Shown: positions 46,350 to 57,730, counted from the stretch's first letter. The stretch: DNA of 64,000 bases from Xenopus tropicalis (GCF_000004195.4 NC_030678.2:84976904-85040903), one strand, 5' to 3'. The notes: generated by a model not told the origin, from the sequence alone. A program made the numbers and translations.

Positions 46350-46660
46350 TAAACTGACCTAACTACCTTCCTGATTGCCTTCCTCTCAGTCCTTCCACAC
46401 TCTCCTCTCTTCTTATATTCTTTATTTCTTCTCTCTCTTCTTCTTCTTCTTCCTATATGCTTCTTTTTTGTCTTCCATTTTCCTTTTTGCCACATTTTCC
46501 CTCTGCTCATTTTTGGACACTTCTCTTCCCCCCACTTTCATCTTCTCACACGCTTTCCTTCTGCTCTCCATATTTACGCTCTGACTTTAATTTTTTCACA
46601 ATCTCTTATTTCGTTTTCCCATTTCTCTCTGCTTCACCTTACATCTACCTCTCTCATTCT
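46350..46660 (+). repeat. Pyrimidine-rich tract
   Basis: Strong C/T bias on the plus strand with TCT/TTC runs (for example 46436-46452). Frames on either strand are low-complexity and not called. Confidence 0.6.
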
Positions 46661-47124
46661 TAATTGGACATTGCATTTGGTGGGACCTGGGGCTCTCGCA
46701 GGCAGGTAGGCAGGCAGGGCCACAAGGCAGTGCGGGGGATAGTGAGGAGGGTTCAGCATAAAAAATTAAAGATGGCTGTGAATCCCACAGTGGCTATTTT
46801 GAACAGTGTTCACCTCGGGCACCAGGGAGGCAGGCAATTAGCAGGTGATTGGGGCGCATTCGTCAGGGCACAGAAGAATGAGAAGGGATCGCAGACAGTC
46901 AACAATGGTAGGGAGTTGGATTGCAGAAGACAGTGAACAGGGCCCAACAGGACATTTCCTGGTGTCCCAGTGGTCCAGTCCGACCCTGCCTGCAGAGGTA
47001 GAATGGAAGCTATATCATATAACAAAGAGCAGACTGGGAAAACTGGACAGGTATATGAACAGTATTGAGCTTAAAGTACAAATGCATTGTGGATGAGAAA
47101 ACAATCTTTCCTGTAAGACTCTTT
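46661..47124. other. Unassigned sequence
   Basis: Purine-rich; no gene recognised. Confidence 0.35.
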
Positions 47125-47132
47125 CTATAGAG

Positions 47133-47491
47133 CAGGGGGCTCAAACTCAATTTACCTGGGGGCCGCAGGAGGCAAAGTCAGGATGAGGCTGGGCCGCATA
47201 AGGGATTTCACAAAAAATTGGCTTTCAAGGGATAATGCAAGGCACGGTGTGCAGAAATTAGCTCCTTAGCAGCTAATTGTGCACACAGAACGTTTTCCCA
47301 TAATAACTGTTATGATGGCATAACGTCATTTCCGCAATCAGCAGCTCCCGCCCGCCGTGCCTTGCATTATCCCTTGAATCGCAATAAAAATCGTGATCCA
47401 TTCATTGCTTTTGAGAAGGCATTGGTGCGGGCCACAAAATACTGTACCGAGGGCCGCAAATGGCCCGCGGGCCGCGAGTTTGAGACCCCTG
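47133..47491. mobile_element. hAT-type MITE with perfect 8-bp duplication (359 bp)
   Basis: The termini CAGGGGGCTCAAACTC and GAGTTTGAGACCCCTG are inverted with one mismatch and one length difference, typical of hAT (Charlie-like) ends. CTATAGAG flanks both sides (47125-47132 and 47492-47499), the 8-bp duplication made by hAT transposases. Inner arms also pair ('ataatgcaaggcacgg' with 'ccgtgccttgcattat'). No coding capacity. Confidence 0.93.
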
Positions 47492-47499
47492 CTATAGAG

Positions 47500-47997
47500 G
47501 GAGGGAGGGAGATGGCTAGTGGGTCAGTTGGGCAGTTACAGTTTATAAAAATTATCATATTCATAAAGTTTAGGGTGGCCCTACAATGAATTTTCTTAAG
47601 AAATTTCTATCTAAGCCGTTACTTTTAGACAACACACAGTTAAACTTAATAAATAGATATATTGTTTAATGTTCTTATCACTGAAAAATAAGTTATACAT
47701 AAGGACTCAAAAAATCTAAGAAAAGGAACAAAGTTCACAAAAAGTTATTGTTTGATTTTTTGTTTTTTAGATTACCAAAGCTCTTTCCAGTTTGGCTCAG
47801 CATCTTTGTGCTGAGATATTTTTGGAAATGTAAAAAATTCCCTGAATTCCACAGGCCTCCTCTGGGAGAAGAAGTGTAATGAACTCAATAAAAAATGTAT
47901 ATACACAGTATTACCTAGATTAGTATTCTCAGTACAAGTGCAGCAAGCCCTAAACCAATTGTGCTTGCTGGTAATCAATACAGAAGGATACATATTT
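47500..47997. other. Unassigned sequence
   Basis: No gene or repeat recognised. Confidence 0.35.
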
Positions 47998-48530
47998 ACT
48001 AAAAGGGGGGTTCACCTTTACATTAACTTTTGATATGTTATAGAATGTCCTATTCCTAGCAACTTTGCAATTGGTCTTCATTATTTATTTTTTATTGATT
48101 TCAAACTATTTTCCTCATATGGTGGTCCTAACTATTTACTTCTGGTCATGTTTTTCAAAGGCTGGCACTTCCATGCATTGGGATAAATGTCTCCTGACCT
48201 GGGCATTAGTTTCAGTCAGAGGGCTTAGTCCACCCCCATGCCTTTAGCTTTTATAGAGTGATATTGCCAAGGCCACAGCATCAGTTCTACTGGCTTAATC
48301 CTTCTCTGAAGTTTGGCCCTTCTTCCTGCAGAGTAACCCTCTTCTATTCATATTCCAGTCTTTCATTTAACCCACTGCCTGGCTGCTAAGGTAAACAAGA
48401 CCCTAGCAACTAGATAGCTACTAAAATTCCAAACTGGAGGGCTGCTAAACAAAAAGCAAAATAACTGGAAAACCACAGACTCAGAATATCAATGTCTATA
48501 TCATATTAAAAGTTAATAACCCCTGTAACT
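47998..48530. mobile_element. MITE family 'gttcacctttaaattaac' (copy 1)
   Basis: 'ggttcacctttacattaact' and 'atagaatgtcctattcctag' at the left share the layout of the 56661-57063 copy. The right end, 'atattaaaagttaataaccc', is degenerate. An intervening block (about 48160-48330) is not in the other copy. Confidence 0.7.
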
Positions 48531-48555
48531 ATATAGGAGAGTAAGACAAATTTAT

Positions 48556-48800
48556 TATAGGCATAGGATCCATTAAACATAAACCTGTTATCCACAAAGG
48601 CCATCTCCAAGTAGAGTCCGTTTTAATCAAATCATTTAAAGAATGATTTCCTTTTTATCTGTAATGAGAAAACAGTACCTTGTACTTGATCCCAACTAAG
48701 CTGCATGAATCCTTATTGGAGGCCAAATAATCCTAACCTAGAAAATCCCAGGTCCCTAGGATTCTGTATAATAGATCCTATACCTGTATAAGTCTAAGAG
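48556..48800. mobile_element. MITE family 'atccagaaagctct' (copy 3)
   Basis: 'cataggatccattaaacat' and 'gatcctatacctgtataag' are the inverted ends. The interior shares 'cagtaccttgtacttgatcc' plus 'caactaag' with the 36130 copy. Confidence 0.7.
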
Positions 48801-49292
48801 ATACCTTGTACATAAGACTGGGGAATGCCGTTTATTTGCTGCAGATCAAGTATTATGGGAGATTCTGCACTCATTGATCAATACAAATATGCAGTGACAT
48901 ACAGATGTATATTTGTATTTAACTTTAAATGGCCAAAGATACAAAAAGAATACAATCTGCACTGTGTGTAAAACTACTAGCTCGTGCAATGTAACAAAAA
49001 GTTCACTTTTGAAAGTATTGCTAGGAACACATTCCTTGGTAATGGTGGGATTTGTTTCTCCCTCTTAGTTTACAGTATATTTGATGCCAAAAAAGAGCAA
49101 CAAATGTTGGGAGATTAATGATTCTCTCGTTGGACTGCCCAGCTATTCTGTATCTCAAACCAATAAACAAGTTGATAGCTCTGCCTATTCCTTGTTCATA
49201 ACCGGCATACCTGCGTATCAAAGTGCCACCCCTAACTTACAGCTTTTGTGCTTCTACTAAAGCACAGCAGTTCTTTTGTGATCCATGATACT
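48801..49292. other. Unassigned sequence
   Basis: No gene or clear repeat recognised. Confidence 0.35.
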
Positions 49293-49394
49293 TTAACCCT
49301 TTAACTGCCAATGACGTACGCTGTACATCATTGCAGTAAAAGGCTATATCTGCCAATAACGTATGCCGTACGTTGTTTGGCAGATAAGGTTACT

Positions 49395-49434
49395 CTCTGC
49401 AGAAGCGGCAAGTGCACTTGCCGCTTCTGCAGAG
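49395..49434. repeat. Perfect 40-bp palindrome
   Basis: CTCTGCAGAAGCGGCAAGTG is followed immediately by its exact reverse complement, with no spacer. It lies about 100 bp inside the left end of the piggyBac-type element. Confidence 0.95.
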
Positions 49435-49445
49435 ATTTTTTGTCG

Positions 49446-49560
49446 ATGACAGCCCCCTGGGCAATGAGCCAGGGGGGCTGTCATGTCGGCCCTGCGAAGC
49501 GATCGTCGCAGAGCCGACCCCCAAGCAGCAGACACGATCGCATTGCGTCTGCTGCTTGGT
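49446..49560. repeat. Two further hairpins
   Basis: 'atgacagccccctgg' pairs with 'ccaggggggctgtcat' (49447-49484, one mismatch by length). 'ccaagcagcagacacgat' pairs with 'attgcgtctgctgcttgg' (about 49522-49560). Confidence 0.85.
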
Positions 49561-49664
49561 CCCACTTCCTGCTTCCCCCCCAGTGCCAGCCCACTTCCTA
49601 AGGGGATTTCCTGCTCCAGGACAAGGAAAGCTTCAGGACAGGTAAGGCTGTTTTCTTTTGCATT

Positions 49665-49860
49665 TATACACACTTATACACACTTACACACACTCACATA
49701 CACTTACATACATTTACATACATTTACACACACATACAGCACACCATTTTGCAGTTTTTTTTCCATTTTGCACACTTATCCACACCTATATACACTCATT
49801 TAAACACTTACACACTGTCACACAACTTTTACACATGTACAAACATGTATACACAAACAC
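49665..49860 (+). repeat. ACAC/ACTTAC-rich microsatellite
   Basis: Interleaved runs such as 'acacacttatacacacttac' with drift; low-complexity frames only. Confidence 0.85.
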
Positions 49861-50089
49861 TTTTTTAAAAAAAAAAAATTTTTTTAACCACTTTGTTTTT
49901 AGTTTCTTTTCCCTAAAAACTGTTTATTTTGACAGCGTGACTATTGGCTTAGATATTTTGACCACTAATTACACTGTCGTGTGTCTTATTTTGTCGTTTC
50001 ACTAATTTGCACAATTTTTGTGGTTTTATTGTATTTTTATCCCTGTATTAGTGTTCCTGATCTGTTTTTAGCATAGCTTTGCCATGTGT

Positions 50090-51840
50090 AACTTTGGAAG
50101 AAAAATTATTGTAGAAATTTTTGTAGAAAAATTACTTTACCTATTAGAATGTGTACTTTCCTAAAATATATGGTTTTCTGTATAGTTAGGGGGTGCTACT
50201 GCACATAATACGCTGACAGGGGGCTCTGTGTGCAAAAGCTGAGCTATGCATATTGGGCATCAAACTGTTCAGTAGACCTTTGGTGTTCCTATTTGGGGTG
50301 ATTTGCCTTTATCTGTTCTTTATCAAGAAATTGTATGAGATAAATGCGGCAAACTGCAACTTTTTTTGCGATTTTCTGAAATGTCATAAAAACCACTAAC
50401 TTTAGGAAAGCTTTGCAGATTGGTACTTTGATGTAGAAAGGACTCTTTACCCATGTTGGATTTGTCAGAATGTGTACTTTCCAAAAATATATGGTTTTCT
50501 GGGTTTTTCTGTACAGTTAGGGGGTCTTATGGCACATAATACACGGTCATTGGGCTTTTTTTGCAGAAATTGAGTTGGCAGCTGAGAACATTCCTATGCA
50601 CTATTTTCATTTGGGGCCTCTGTACACCACATGCTTTGGTAAATCTTTGCATATTGGGCATCAAACTGTTCAGTAGACCGCTGGCATTCATATTTTGGGT
50701 GATGTGTCATTATACGTAAGAAATGTTGTAAGATAAATATGGCAAATTGCAACAATTTTAGGCCTTTTTCAGTAAAGTCATAAAAACCAATAACTTTAGG
50801 AAAGCTTTACAGATTGGTACTTTGGTGCAGAAAGTCTTCTTAACCCATGTTGGATTTGTCAGAATGTGTACTTTTCAAAAATATATGGTTTTTAGGGGTC
50901 ATGCTACATTTCTGCAGCTTCTACCCCTCATAAAACTGCCATGTGTTTATGAATTAGGTTAAGGTAAGCCATAAAATTAGTGTGAACAAGGTATATTTCG
51001 GGGGACTCTAAGTGCCATGTGCTTTGATAAAACTTTGTACAGTGGGCATCAAACTGTTCAGTAGACCTCTGGGGTTCATATTTAGGATGTTTTATCTTGG
51101 TACCTAATGCTATGTGGGAGATAAGATGCTGCAAATTGGAAGCTTTGAGGGGATTTTTGGTATTTTCATCAAAATTGTCAACTTTAGGAAAGCTTTGCGG
51201 CTTGGTACTTTGGAGTAGAAAGACATGGGTACCCATTTAAATTCGGGGGGATGTGTACTTTCCAAAATATATGACTTTCTGGGGAGAGTGTACTTTTTAC
51301 TAGCTTTATCCCACATATAATGATGTAAATGTGTTGATTTTGCAGAAGCTGAAATTACAGAAATGACAGATCATATGGGGGTATGTTCACATTGGGGCCC
51401 CTACATGCCACATACTTAGGTAAACCTATACATATTGGGCATCAAACTGTTCAGTGGGCCCCTGGCGTTCAAGTCCAGGGTGTTTTATCTTGGTACCTAA
51501 TGATACGTGGGAGATAAGATGCTGCAAACTGGAAGCTTTGAGAGGATTTTTGGAAATGCTATTAAAATTGCCAAATTTAGGAAAGCTTTGCGGCTTGGTA
51601 ATTTGGAGTAGAAAGACATAGGTACCCATTTTAGATTCGGGGGAATGTGTACTTTCCAAAAATATATGACTTTCTGGGGTGAGTGTACTTTTTACTAGTG
51701 TTATCCCACATATAATGATGTAAATGTGTTGATTTTGCAGGAGCTGAAATGACAGAAATGATAGATCAAATGTTCCCATTGGGGCCCCTACATGCCACAT
51801 ACTTAGATAAACCTATACATATTGGGCATCAAATATTCAG
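50090..51840 (+). repeat. Diverged tandem repeat, about 390-bp unit, 4-5 copies
   Basis: 'aggaaagctttgc..attggt' recurs at about 50405, 50800, 51188 and 51577 (spacings 395, 388, 389). 'tattgggcatcaaactgttc' recurs from about 50254 to 51814. 'gaatgtgtactttcc' marks each boundary. Copies are clearly diverged, so the array is old. Frames inside are not conserved between units. Confidence 0.85.
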
Positions 51841-52264
51841 CTTTCTGGAGCAGTGCTTTGGAAATTTGGTAGTGTACTGCTGGGAGTTTTTGACCTATAC
51901 AAGTGAGAAATCTCCATAAAACTATATATATTTGGTATTGGCACGTTCAGGAGACATGGGACTTTACAAATCAGTTGTATTTTCATGCATAAAATAATTT
52001 TTGTTTCTGGTGTATGTGTTTATATTATGGAAAATATATATTTTTTTCATTTTTTAGACATTTAGAAGCCTATATCTTGTTACAGAATTGGAATTACACA
52101 AAAATTCCACCATATTTTAAAATCTTAGGTTGTCCTGAAAAAAACAATATTTTGTTTTCCTGGGTAAACTAAAAGTCCCCCCGAGGAAAGGCCCCTAAAG
52201 TGAAACAAATGTTCAAAAACTGTCTGGCAGTTTGGTCCAAAATGGCTGGCAGTGAAAGGGTTAA

Positions 52265-53279
52265 ATATGTAACTAGCTCAGCTATCAACATAATGATTGC
52301 AAAGATATGTTTTCAGCCACATCTGCTGTAGCAGTTAATAACACTCTCCTTCTAAATGGCCAACTGTACAAGAAGCTAAACACCTTGTGATGTGAGTTAC
52401 TTATTCACTAAGCCTTTATATTTCTATGTAAATGTAGCAGTGACCTCTGCACATAGTGGCAATCTTGTTTCTATTTGTCTACAGGGCAACAAGGGGAATG
52501 GAATCTAAATGAATTCTATTCATATTCACTTTCGGGTCTGTGCATAAAAAGCTGCTTAGTCAAGTTTTGCTCTGTAAGCTCCAAATTCTTTAGTGTTTAG
52601 AAGTGCTGCTCTTCAGCATTGGAATAACTGGCAGCCTATACTGAAAGGAATTTACCAAAGAGGCACTAGAGTTTTCAATTTTGAAAGCAGGCTTGCATGG
52701 CAGCTGCCTTATTTCTATGACACACTGCCTAGGTGCCGGGTATTTGAGCATTTGCTTCAGCTCAGCTCATACTGTAAAATCTACATAAGGTGATGCTTGC
52801 TCACTGATTGCAGGGCTGCTCTTTTAAATAATATAATGTAGAATGACAGGCTGGGACTAACAAGTAGATGTAAAGCTCTCAAGCCCTCATTGTTCTCCAC
52901 ATGTATAGATTAGTGTAGGGTCAAATGGTGATACAAAGTCTTTTCCCAGCAATAGGCCCATCTCTCTAGTTCTGTGCACAGGTGCTGTTATCTTGGCTGA
53001 CAGTAATGGACATATGAGTTAGGCCCTGGGTAGAAGAAAAGCTGATGGAGTAATTTTAAGAAAAGATGCAACGTTTGCTTTAAAATTTCTTGTTAGTGTA
53101 ACTCTGGTCGACTGTGCAGTGTGAGTAGTTTGGTGGGGGCTGCTGTATAATGTATTGTAGTGTAATGTATTGTAGTAGGAGAGAGGAGTCACCGTACAAG
53201 TAGACTTTTGGCAAATCATTTGCATTAAGATTTACTGTATCTCACTATATGGTCTTTGAACTAAACTGGATTGAGCTAA
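52265..53279. other. Unassigned sequence
   Basis: No gene or clear repeat recognised in about 1 kb. Confidence 0.35.
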
Positions 53280-53281
53280 AA

Positions 53282-55878
53282 GTTACATAGTTACATAGTT
53301 ACATAGTTACATAGGGTTGAAAAAAGACCTGTGTCCATCAAGTTCAACCCATCCAAGTAAACCCAGCACACCTAACCCACACCTACCAATCTATACACAC
53401 ACATACATAAACTATAAATACAACCACTAGTACTAACTGTAGATATTAGTATCACAATAGCCTTGGATATTCTGATTGATCAAGAACTCATCCAGGCCCC
53501 TCTTAAAGGCATTAACAGAGTCTGCCATTACCACATCACTAGGAAGGGCATTCAACAACCTCACTGCCCTCACCGTGAAAAACCACCTACGCTGCTTCAA
53601 ATGGAAACTCCTTTCCTCTAATCTAAAGGGGTGACCTCTGGTGCGTTGATTGTTTTTATGGGAAAAAAGAACATCCCCCAACTGCCTATAATCCCCTCTA
53701 ATGTACTTGTACAGAGTAATCATGTCCCCTCGCAAGCGCCTCTTTTCCAGAGAGAACAACCCCAACCTCGACAGTCTCACCTCATAGTTTAAATCTTCCA
53801 TCCCCTTAACCAGTTTAGTTGCACGTCTCTGTACTCTCTCCAGGTCATTAATATCCTTCTTAAGGACTGGAGCCCAAAACTGCACTGCATACTCAAGGTG
53901 AGGCCTTACCAGGGACCTATAAAGGGGCAAAATTATGTTCTCATCCCTTGAGTCAATGCCCTTTTTTATACAAGACAGCACTTTATTTGCTTTAGTAGCC
54001 ACAGAATGACACTGCCTGGCATTAGACAACTTGTTATCAACAAAAACCCCTAGATCCTTCTCCATTAAGGAAACCCCCAACACACTACCATTCAGTAGAT
54101 AGTTTGCGTTTATATTATTTCTACCAAAGTGCATAACTTTGCACTTATCAACATTTAACCTCATTTTCCAGTTTGCTGCCCAGTTATCTAATTTTGTCAA
54201 ATCGCTCTGCAAAGCGGCAGCATCCTGCATGGAACTTATAGTTTTGCACAATTTAGTGTCATCAGCAAAAATAGAAACAGTACTGTCTATGCCCACCTCC
54301 AGGTCATTAATAAACAAGTTAAACAGCAAAGGCCCAAGGACTGACCCCTGCGATACTCCACTAACCACACTGGTCCAATTAGAAAATGTTCCATTTACAA
54401 CCACTCTTTGTACTCTATCCTTCAGCCAGTTCTCTATCCAATTACAAATATTATGTTCTAGGCCAATATTCCTTAATTTGATCATTAACCTTCTGTGAGG
54501 TACTGTATCAAACGCTTTAGCAAAGTCCAAGTAGATGACATCAACTGCCATTCCAGCATCAAGGTTCCTGCTCACCTCCTCATAAAAGGCAACTAAATTA
54601 GTCTGGCAAGATCTGTTACGCATAAAACCATGCTGGCACAAACTAATAGTATTGTGAACTGCAATGTATTCAAGTACCCTATCCCTTATTACCCCTTCCA
54701 AAAGTTTTCCAACTACTGATGTCAGACTAACAGGCCTATAGTTTTCAGGCTGAGAACGGGATCCCTTTTTAAATAATGGCACCACATTAGCAATCCGCCA
54801 GTCTCTTGGCACCATGCCAGACCTCAATGAATCCTGAAAAATTAAGTGAAGAGGTTTGGCAATCACAGCGCTCAGCTCATTTAATACCCTGGGATGAATC
54901 CCATCCGGCCCTGGACCTTTGTTTACCTTTACATGTTCAAGTCTCTTTTGAATTTCCTCCCGAGTGACCCATGCGTCAGTAGCTAAATTACTAGAACTGG
55001 GCATATTACAAGGGAAGCCTTCATTATCTGGCTCCTCAGATGTATAGACAGATGAAAAATAAGAGTTCAAAATTTCAGCTTTTTCCCCGTTTTCATCAAC
55101 CAACTTACCCCCCCGTGATAATAAAGTTCCCACCCCTTCTTGCTTCATTTTTTTACTATTCACATAATTAAAAAATAATTTTGGATTCTTTTTACTCCTA
55201 GTTGCAATATCCCTTTCCATCTCTATTTTAGCTTGCCTGATAGCTTTTTTGCATGCTTTATTTGCTTCCTTGTACCTGATGAAAGTTTCCGCTGTCCCAG
55301 CTAACTTGAATGCCCTAAAAGCACGTTTTTTCTTACCAACCTCGACAATAACTCTTTTATTCAGCCATAAAGGTTTTGCTTTGCGATGCCTCTCCTTGCT
55401 TACTAGGGGGATATACTGTTGTGTATACCTACAAAGCAATGTTTTAAAGATGTTCCATTTTCCTTCTGTGTCTAACCCCATGAAAAGCCTTTCCCAGTTG
55501 ACACATTGCAGAGATGCCCTTATACTGGCAAAGTCTGCACGTCTAAAATTGAGTGTTTTAGTTACTCCCTTATAGCGCTGTCTCTGCAGCATTATCTCAA
55601 AGGAGACCATGTTGTGATCACTGTTCCCCAAATGCTCACCCACACAAATGTTAGAGATAAGTTCATTATTATTAGAAATCACCAGGTCCAAAATAGCGTC
55701 ATTCCTAGTGGGTTCTTGAACTGCCTGAAATAAAAAGTTGTCATTTAGCATATTTACAAACCTACTAGCTTTTTCTGACTTAGCCACCCCATTACTCCAG
55801 TCAATGTCCGGATAATTAAAGTCCCCCATAATAACAACTTGACCCAGTTTTGAAGCCTCCTCCATTTGCAACAATAGC
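53282..55878 (-). mobile_element. CR1-like LINE, 5'-truncated
   Basis: The element runs on the minus strand. Its 3' end, at 53282-53312, is an 8-bp tandem tail (ATGTAACT repeated about four times on the minus strand), the kind of short repeat tail that CR1/L2-type LINEs carry in place of poly(A). The 3' UTR is about 120 bp. The 5' end is cut inside the endonuclease at about 55878. Confidence 0.88.
53433..55874 (-). CDS. CR1-like ORF2 protein, partial: endonuclease C-terminus and reverse transcriptase
   Basis: 813 open codons. Residues 1-95 are the C-terminal part of an AP-type endonuclease: GDFN at 17-20, 'EPTRNDAILDLVIS' at 54-67 and the catalytic SDH at 85-87. The reverse transcriptase follows: 'NYRPVSLTS' about 378-386, 'YLDFAKAFD' about 448-456 with the first catalytic Asp, and FADD at 536-539 as the active-site loop (FADD rather than YADD is usual in this group). 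The C-terminus ends 'YCDTNIYS'. Full-length family members have several hundred more N-terminal residues and a separate ORF1, both lost to 5' truncation; the Met at 55874 is simply the first in frame. The long frame without any stop suggests a recent insertion. It is not expected to be expressed or mobile. Confidence 0.9.
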   Translation of the reverse strand: MLQMEEASKLGQVVIMGDFNYPDIDWSNGVAKSEKASRFVNMLNDNFLFQAVQEPTRNDAILDLVISNNNELISNICVGEHLGNSDHNMVSFEIMLQRQRYKGVTKTLNFRRADFASIRASLQCVNWERLFMGLDTEGKWNIFKTLLCRYTQQYIPLVSKERHRKAKPLWLNKRVIVEVGKKKRAFRAFKLAGTAETFIRYKEANKACKKAIRQAKIEMERDIATRSKKNPKLFFNYVNSKKMKQEGVGTLLSRGGKLVDENGEKAEILNSYFSSVYTSEEPDNEGFPCNMPSSSNLATDAWVTREEIQKRLEHVKVNKGPGPDGIHPRVLNELSAVIAKPLHLIFQDSLRSGMVPRDWRIANVVPLFKKGSRSQPENYRPVSLTSVVGKLLEGVIRDRVLEYIAVHNTISLCQHGFMRNRSCQTNLVAFYEEVSRNLDAGMAVDVIYLDFAKAFDTVPHRRLMIKLRNIGLEHNICNWIENWLKDRVQRVVVNGTFSNWTSVVSGVSQGSVLGPLLFNLFINDLEVGIDSTVSIFADDTKLCKTISSMQDAAALQSDLTKLDNWAANWKMRLNVDKCKVMHFGRNNINANYLLNGSVLGVSLMEKDLGVFVDNKLSNARQCHSVATKANKVLSCIKKGIDSRDENIILPLYRSLVRPHLEYAVQFWAPVLKKDINDLERVQRRATKLVKGMEDLNYEVRLSRLGLFSLEKRRLRGDMITLYKYIRGDYRQLGDVLFSHKNNQRTRGHPFRLEERSFHLKQRRWFFTVRAVRLLNALPSDVVMADSVNAFKRGLDEFLINQNIQGYCDTNIYS

Positions 55879-56660
55879 TGGGCTTATCTATATGTTTAAA
55901 AACCCAATGTTCTTTGTACTCAGCTGAAATGAGTTCGAATTTAATTTTTATACATGGCAAGTCTGATTTAGTAAAGACAAATTTTTAATCATGTATAACA
56001 TTTAAATTCACAGCACACATTTATCATCACCGGTTATGACCTATACATAATAATACTGCAATAGCTGAATTTTATATATGTTTGTTCACTGGTGGAGTTC
56101 ATATTTAATAAAACAGCTGTTTTTCATGCATGACAGTTATACATACAATAAAAAATGAATAATGGACATCGCTACAGACATACATGTATTGAAAAATGGA
56201 AATAAAAACATATATATAAAAACAAAAAAAAAAATAGCATGGAGAGTACAGTGTTCTGCAAGGGGTCCTGGGTCACTGTGAATATGGAGTCCATCTTGTA
56301 ATCTTGGGTGGTGGGAAGGGTAGGTGGTTGAGGCCCATGTATTTAACTCACAGGGAGCCATAGAGCCATAACCTGTTACTTGTTGGCATAGGCGGAGGGT
56401 GACGTTTTTGTTTGGGGAGGCTAAAGCTGGGCCATACATAGGCTGACCTACAGCTAATGTGACACTTAGTGGATTCGCTGCTGGTGTAAAAAACTAACCT
56501 CCCAACTACCTCTTGCCATTCCCGCTGACTTCCAGGGACACTGTGCAAAAGTGCGGATGGGAGTGTATTGTTACCCTAAAATGCTTAGGATGTAAAAGTA
56601 TTCATGCGTGCACTTCTGTGAGGGGTTTTCCATCCATTTGTGTTTGGGATCAGTTAGCCT
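55879..56660. other. Unassigned sequence
   Basis: No gene or repeat recognised apart from an A-run at 56222-56233. Confidence 0.35.
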
Positions 56661-57063
56661 AAATGGGTAGTTCACCTTTAAATTAACTTTTAATATGATG
56701 TAGACATTTATATTCTGAGACAATTTGCAATTGGTCCTCTTTAATATTTAATGGTTTTTCAGTTATTTAGCTTTTTTTTCAGCAGCTCTCCATTTGGTAT
56801 TTCAGCAGCTATCTGGTTGCTAGGGTCTTATTTACCCTAGCAACCAGGTAGTGGTTTAAACAAGAGATGGGAATATGAATAGTTAAGCAATACTTTTTGG
56901 CTGCCGGGGTCAGTGACCCTCATTTGAAAGCTGGAGGCAGAAGAGAAAGACACATTTTTCAAAAACTGTAAAAAATACTTAGGAAGACCAATTGCAAAGT
57001 TGCTAGGAATAGGCCATTCTATAACATACTAAAAGTTAACTTAAAAGTGAACCTTCCCTTTAG
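56661..57063. mobile_element. MITE family 'gttcacctttaaattaac' (copy 2)
   Basis: 'agttcacctttaaattaact' near the left and 'agttaacttaaaagtgaacc' near the right are inverted. Inner arms also pair ('ctatctggttgctagggt' with 'accctagcaaccaggtag', 56806-56849). A typical palindromic frog MITE. Confidence 0.85.
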
Positions 57064-57450
57064 ATGTGTTAGTTAGTTTTATAGCAGTGGGTACTGATGT
57101 CAGATATTCAGGCCCTGGCACTATAACACTGGCACTGATATACAACATTGGCTCCACTGTAACTAGAAATCAATGACAAAAGTAAAAAAAAAATAGTAAG
57201 TGCAAAAAACAACAAATATATCAAAGCACAATGACCTTTTTCAGAGGGAAAGAGTTAACATACCCTCCATCTGTTAGGGTAGGGGATAGGGATATTATAG
57301 ATGTCAGATGACAAAAAACAATTTAATTTTAGCTAGTGATTCAGCCTTTAGAACATATACAGTATAGTGCCTGTGGGATGAAATCTGCAGCAAAAGTTCA
57401 GAGTTGGTTCTCAGGTAAAGTTTACAGTCTGCAAATTCTTCTTTTCAGTC
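57064..57450. other. Unassigned sequence
   Basis: No gene. The end of this stretch belongs to the foldback element interrupted at 57465. Confidence 0.3.
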
Positions 57451-57464
57451 TTCATTTCTGCACT

Positions 57465-57730
57465 AAGGTTTTATAGATATAACATCAAGCACTCCGGACT
57501 GTAGAGATCTGCTGTAAAAACGGACTTTATTTCTTCATGTTAAAAACAAAATGCCTGACGCGTTTCGTGCGTACATGCACTTATTCGTAGGCAAGAATAA
57601 GTGCCTATGAATAAGTGCATGTACGCATGAAACGCGTCAGGCATTTTGTTTTTAACATGAAGAAATAAAGTCCGTTTTTACAGCAGATCTCTACAGTCCG
57701 GAGTGCTTGATGTTATATCTATAAAACCTT
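57465..57730. repeat. Near-perfect 129-bp inverted repeat (hairpin)
   Basis: 'aaggttttatagatataaca' at 57465 pairs with its complement ending at 57730. Only a few mismatches occur, mainly near 'cgtgcgtac' versus 'gtacgcatg'. Confidence 0.95.
57601..57644 (+). ncRNA. Degenerate hammerhead-ribozyme-like motif
   Basis: 'tgcct' (57602) can pair with 'aggca' (57638) as stem I. 'ctatgaa' sits where CUGANGA is expected, one base short. A short hairpin ('gtgc' / 'gcat') stands for stem II, though four unpaired bases precede it. 'gaaacgcgtc' supplies the GAAA box, a minimal stem III and the GUC cleavage site. The inverted copy at 57551-57592 shows the same layout on the minus strand. The missing conserved G makes activity unlikely. 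This is a structural relic call only. Confidence 0.4.

Larger units (their letters stand above)
49297..52260. mobile_element. piggyBac-type element without transposase (2.96 kb)
   Basis: CCCTTTAACTGCCA at 49297 and TGGCAGTGAAAGGG at 52247-52260 are inverted ends, bordered by TTAA on both sides (49293-49296 and 52261-52264). TTAA plus a CCCTTT..CTGCCA end is the piggyBac signature in frogs. The interior has three successive hairpins (49395-49560), a microsatellite (49665-49860) and a diverged tandem array (50090-51840), and no transposase is recognised. It is probably a non-autonomous derivative. Confidence 0.85.

Noticed and set aside
46259..46663. Phe/Ser-rich or Lys/Arg-rich frames
   Set aside because: They come from a pyrimidine-rich tract; low complexity and no domain.
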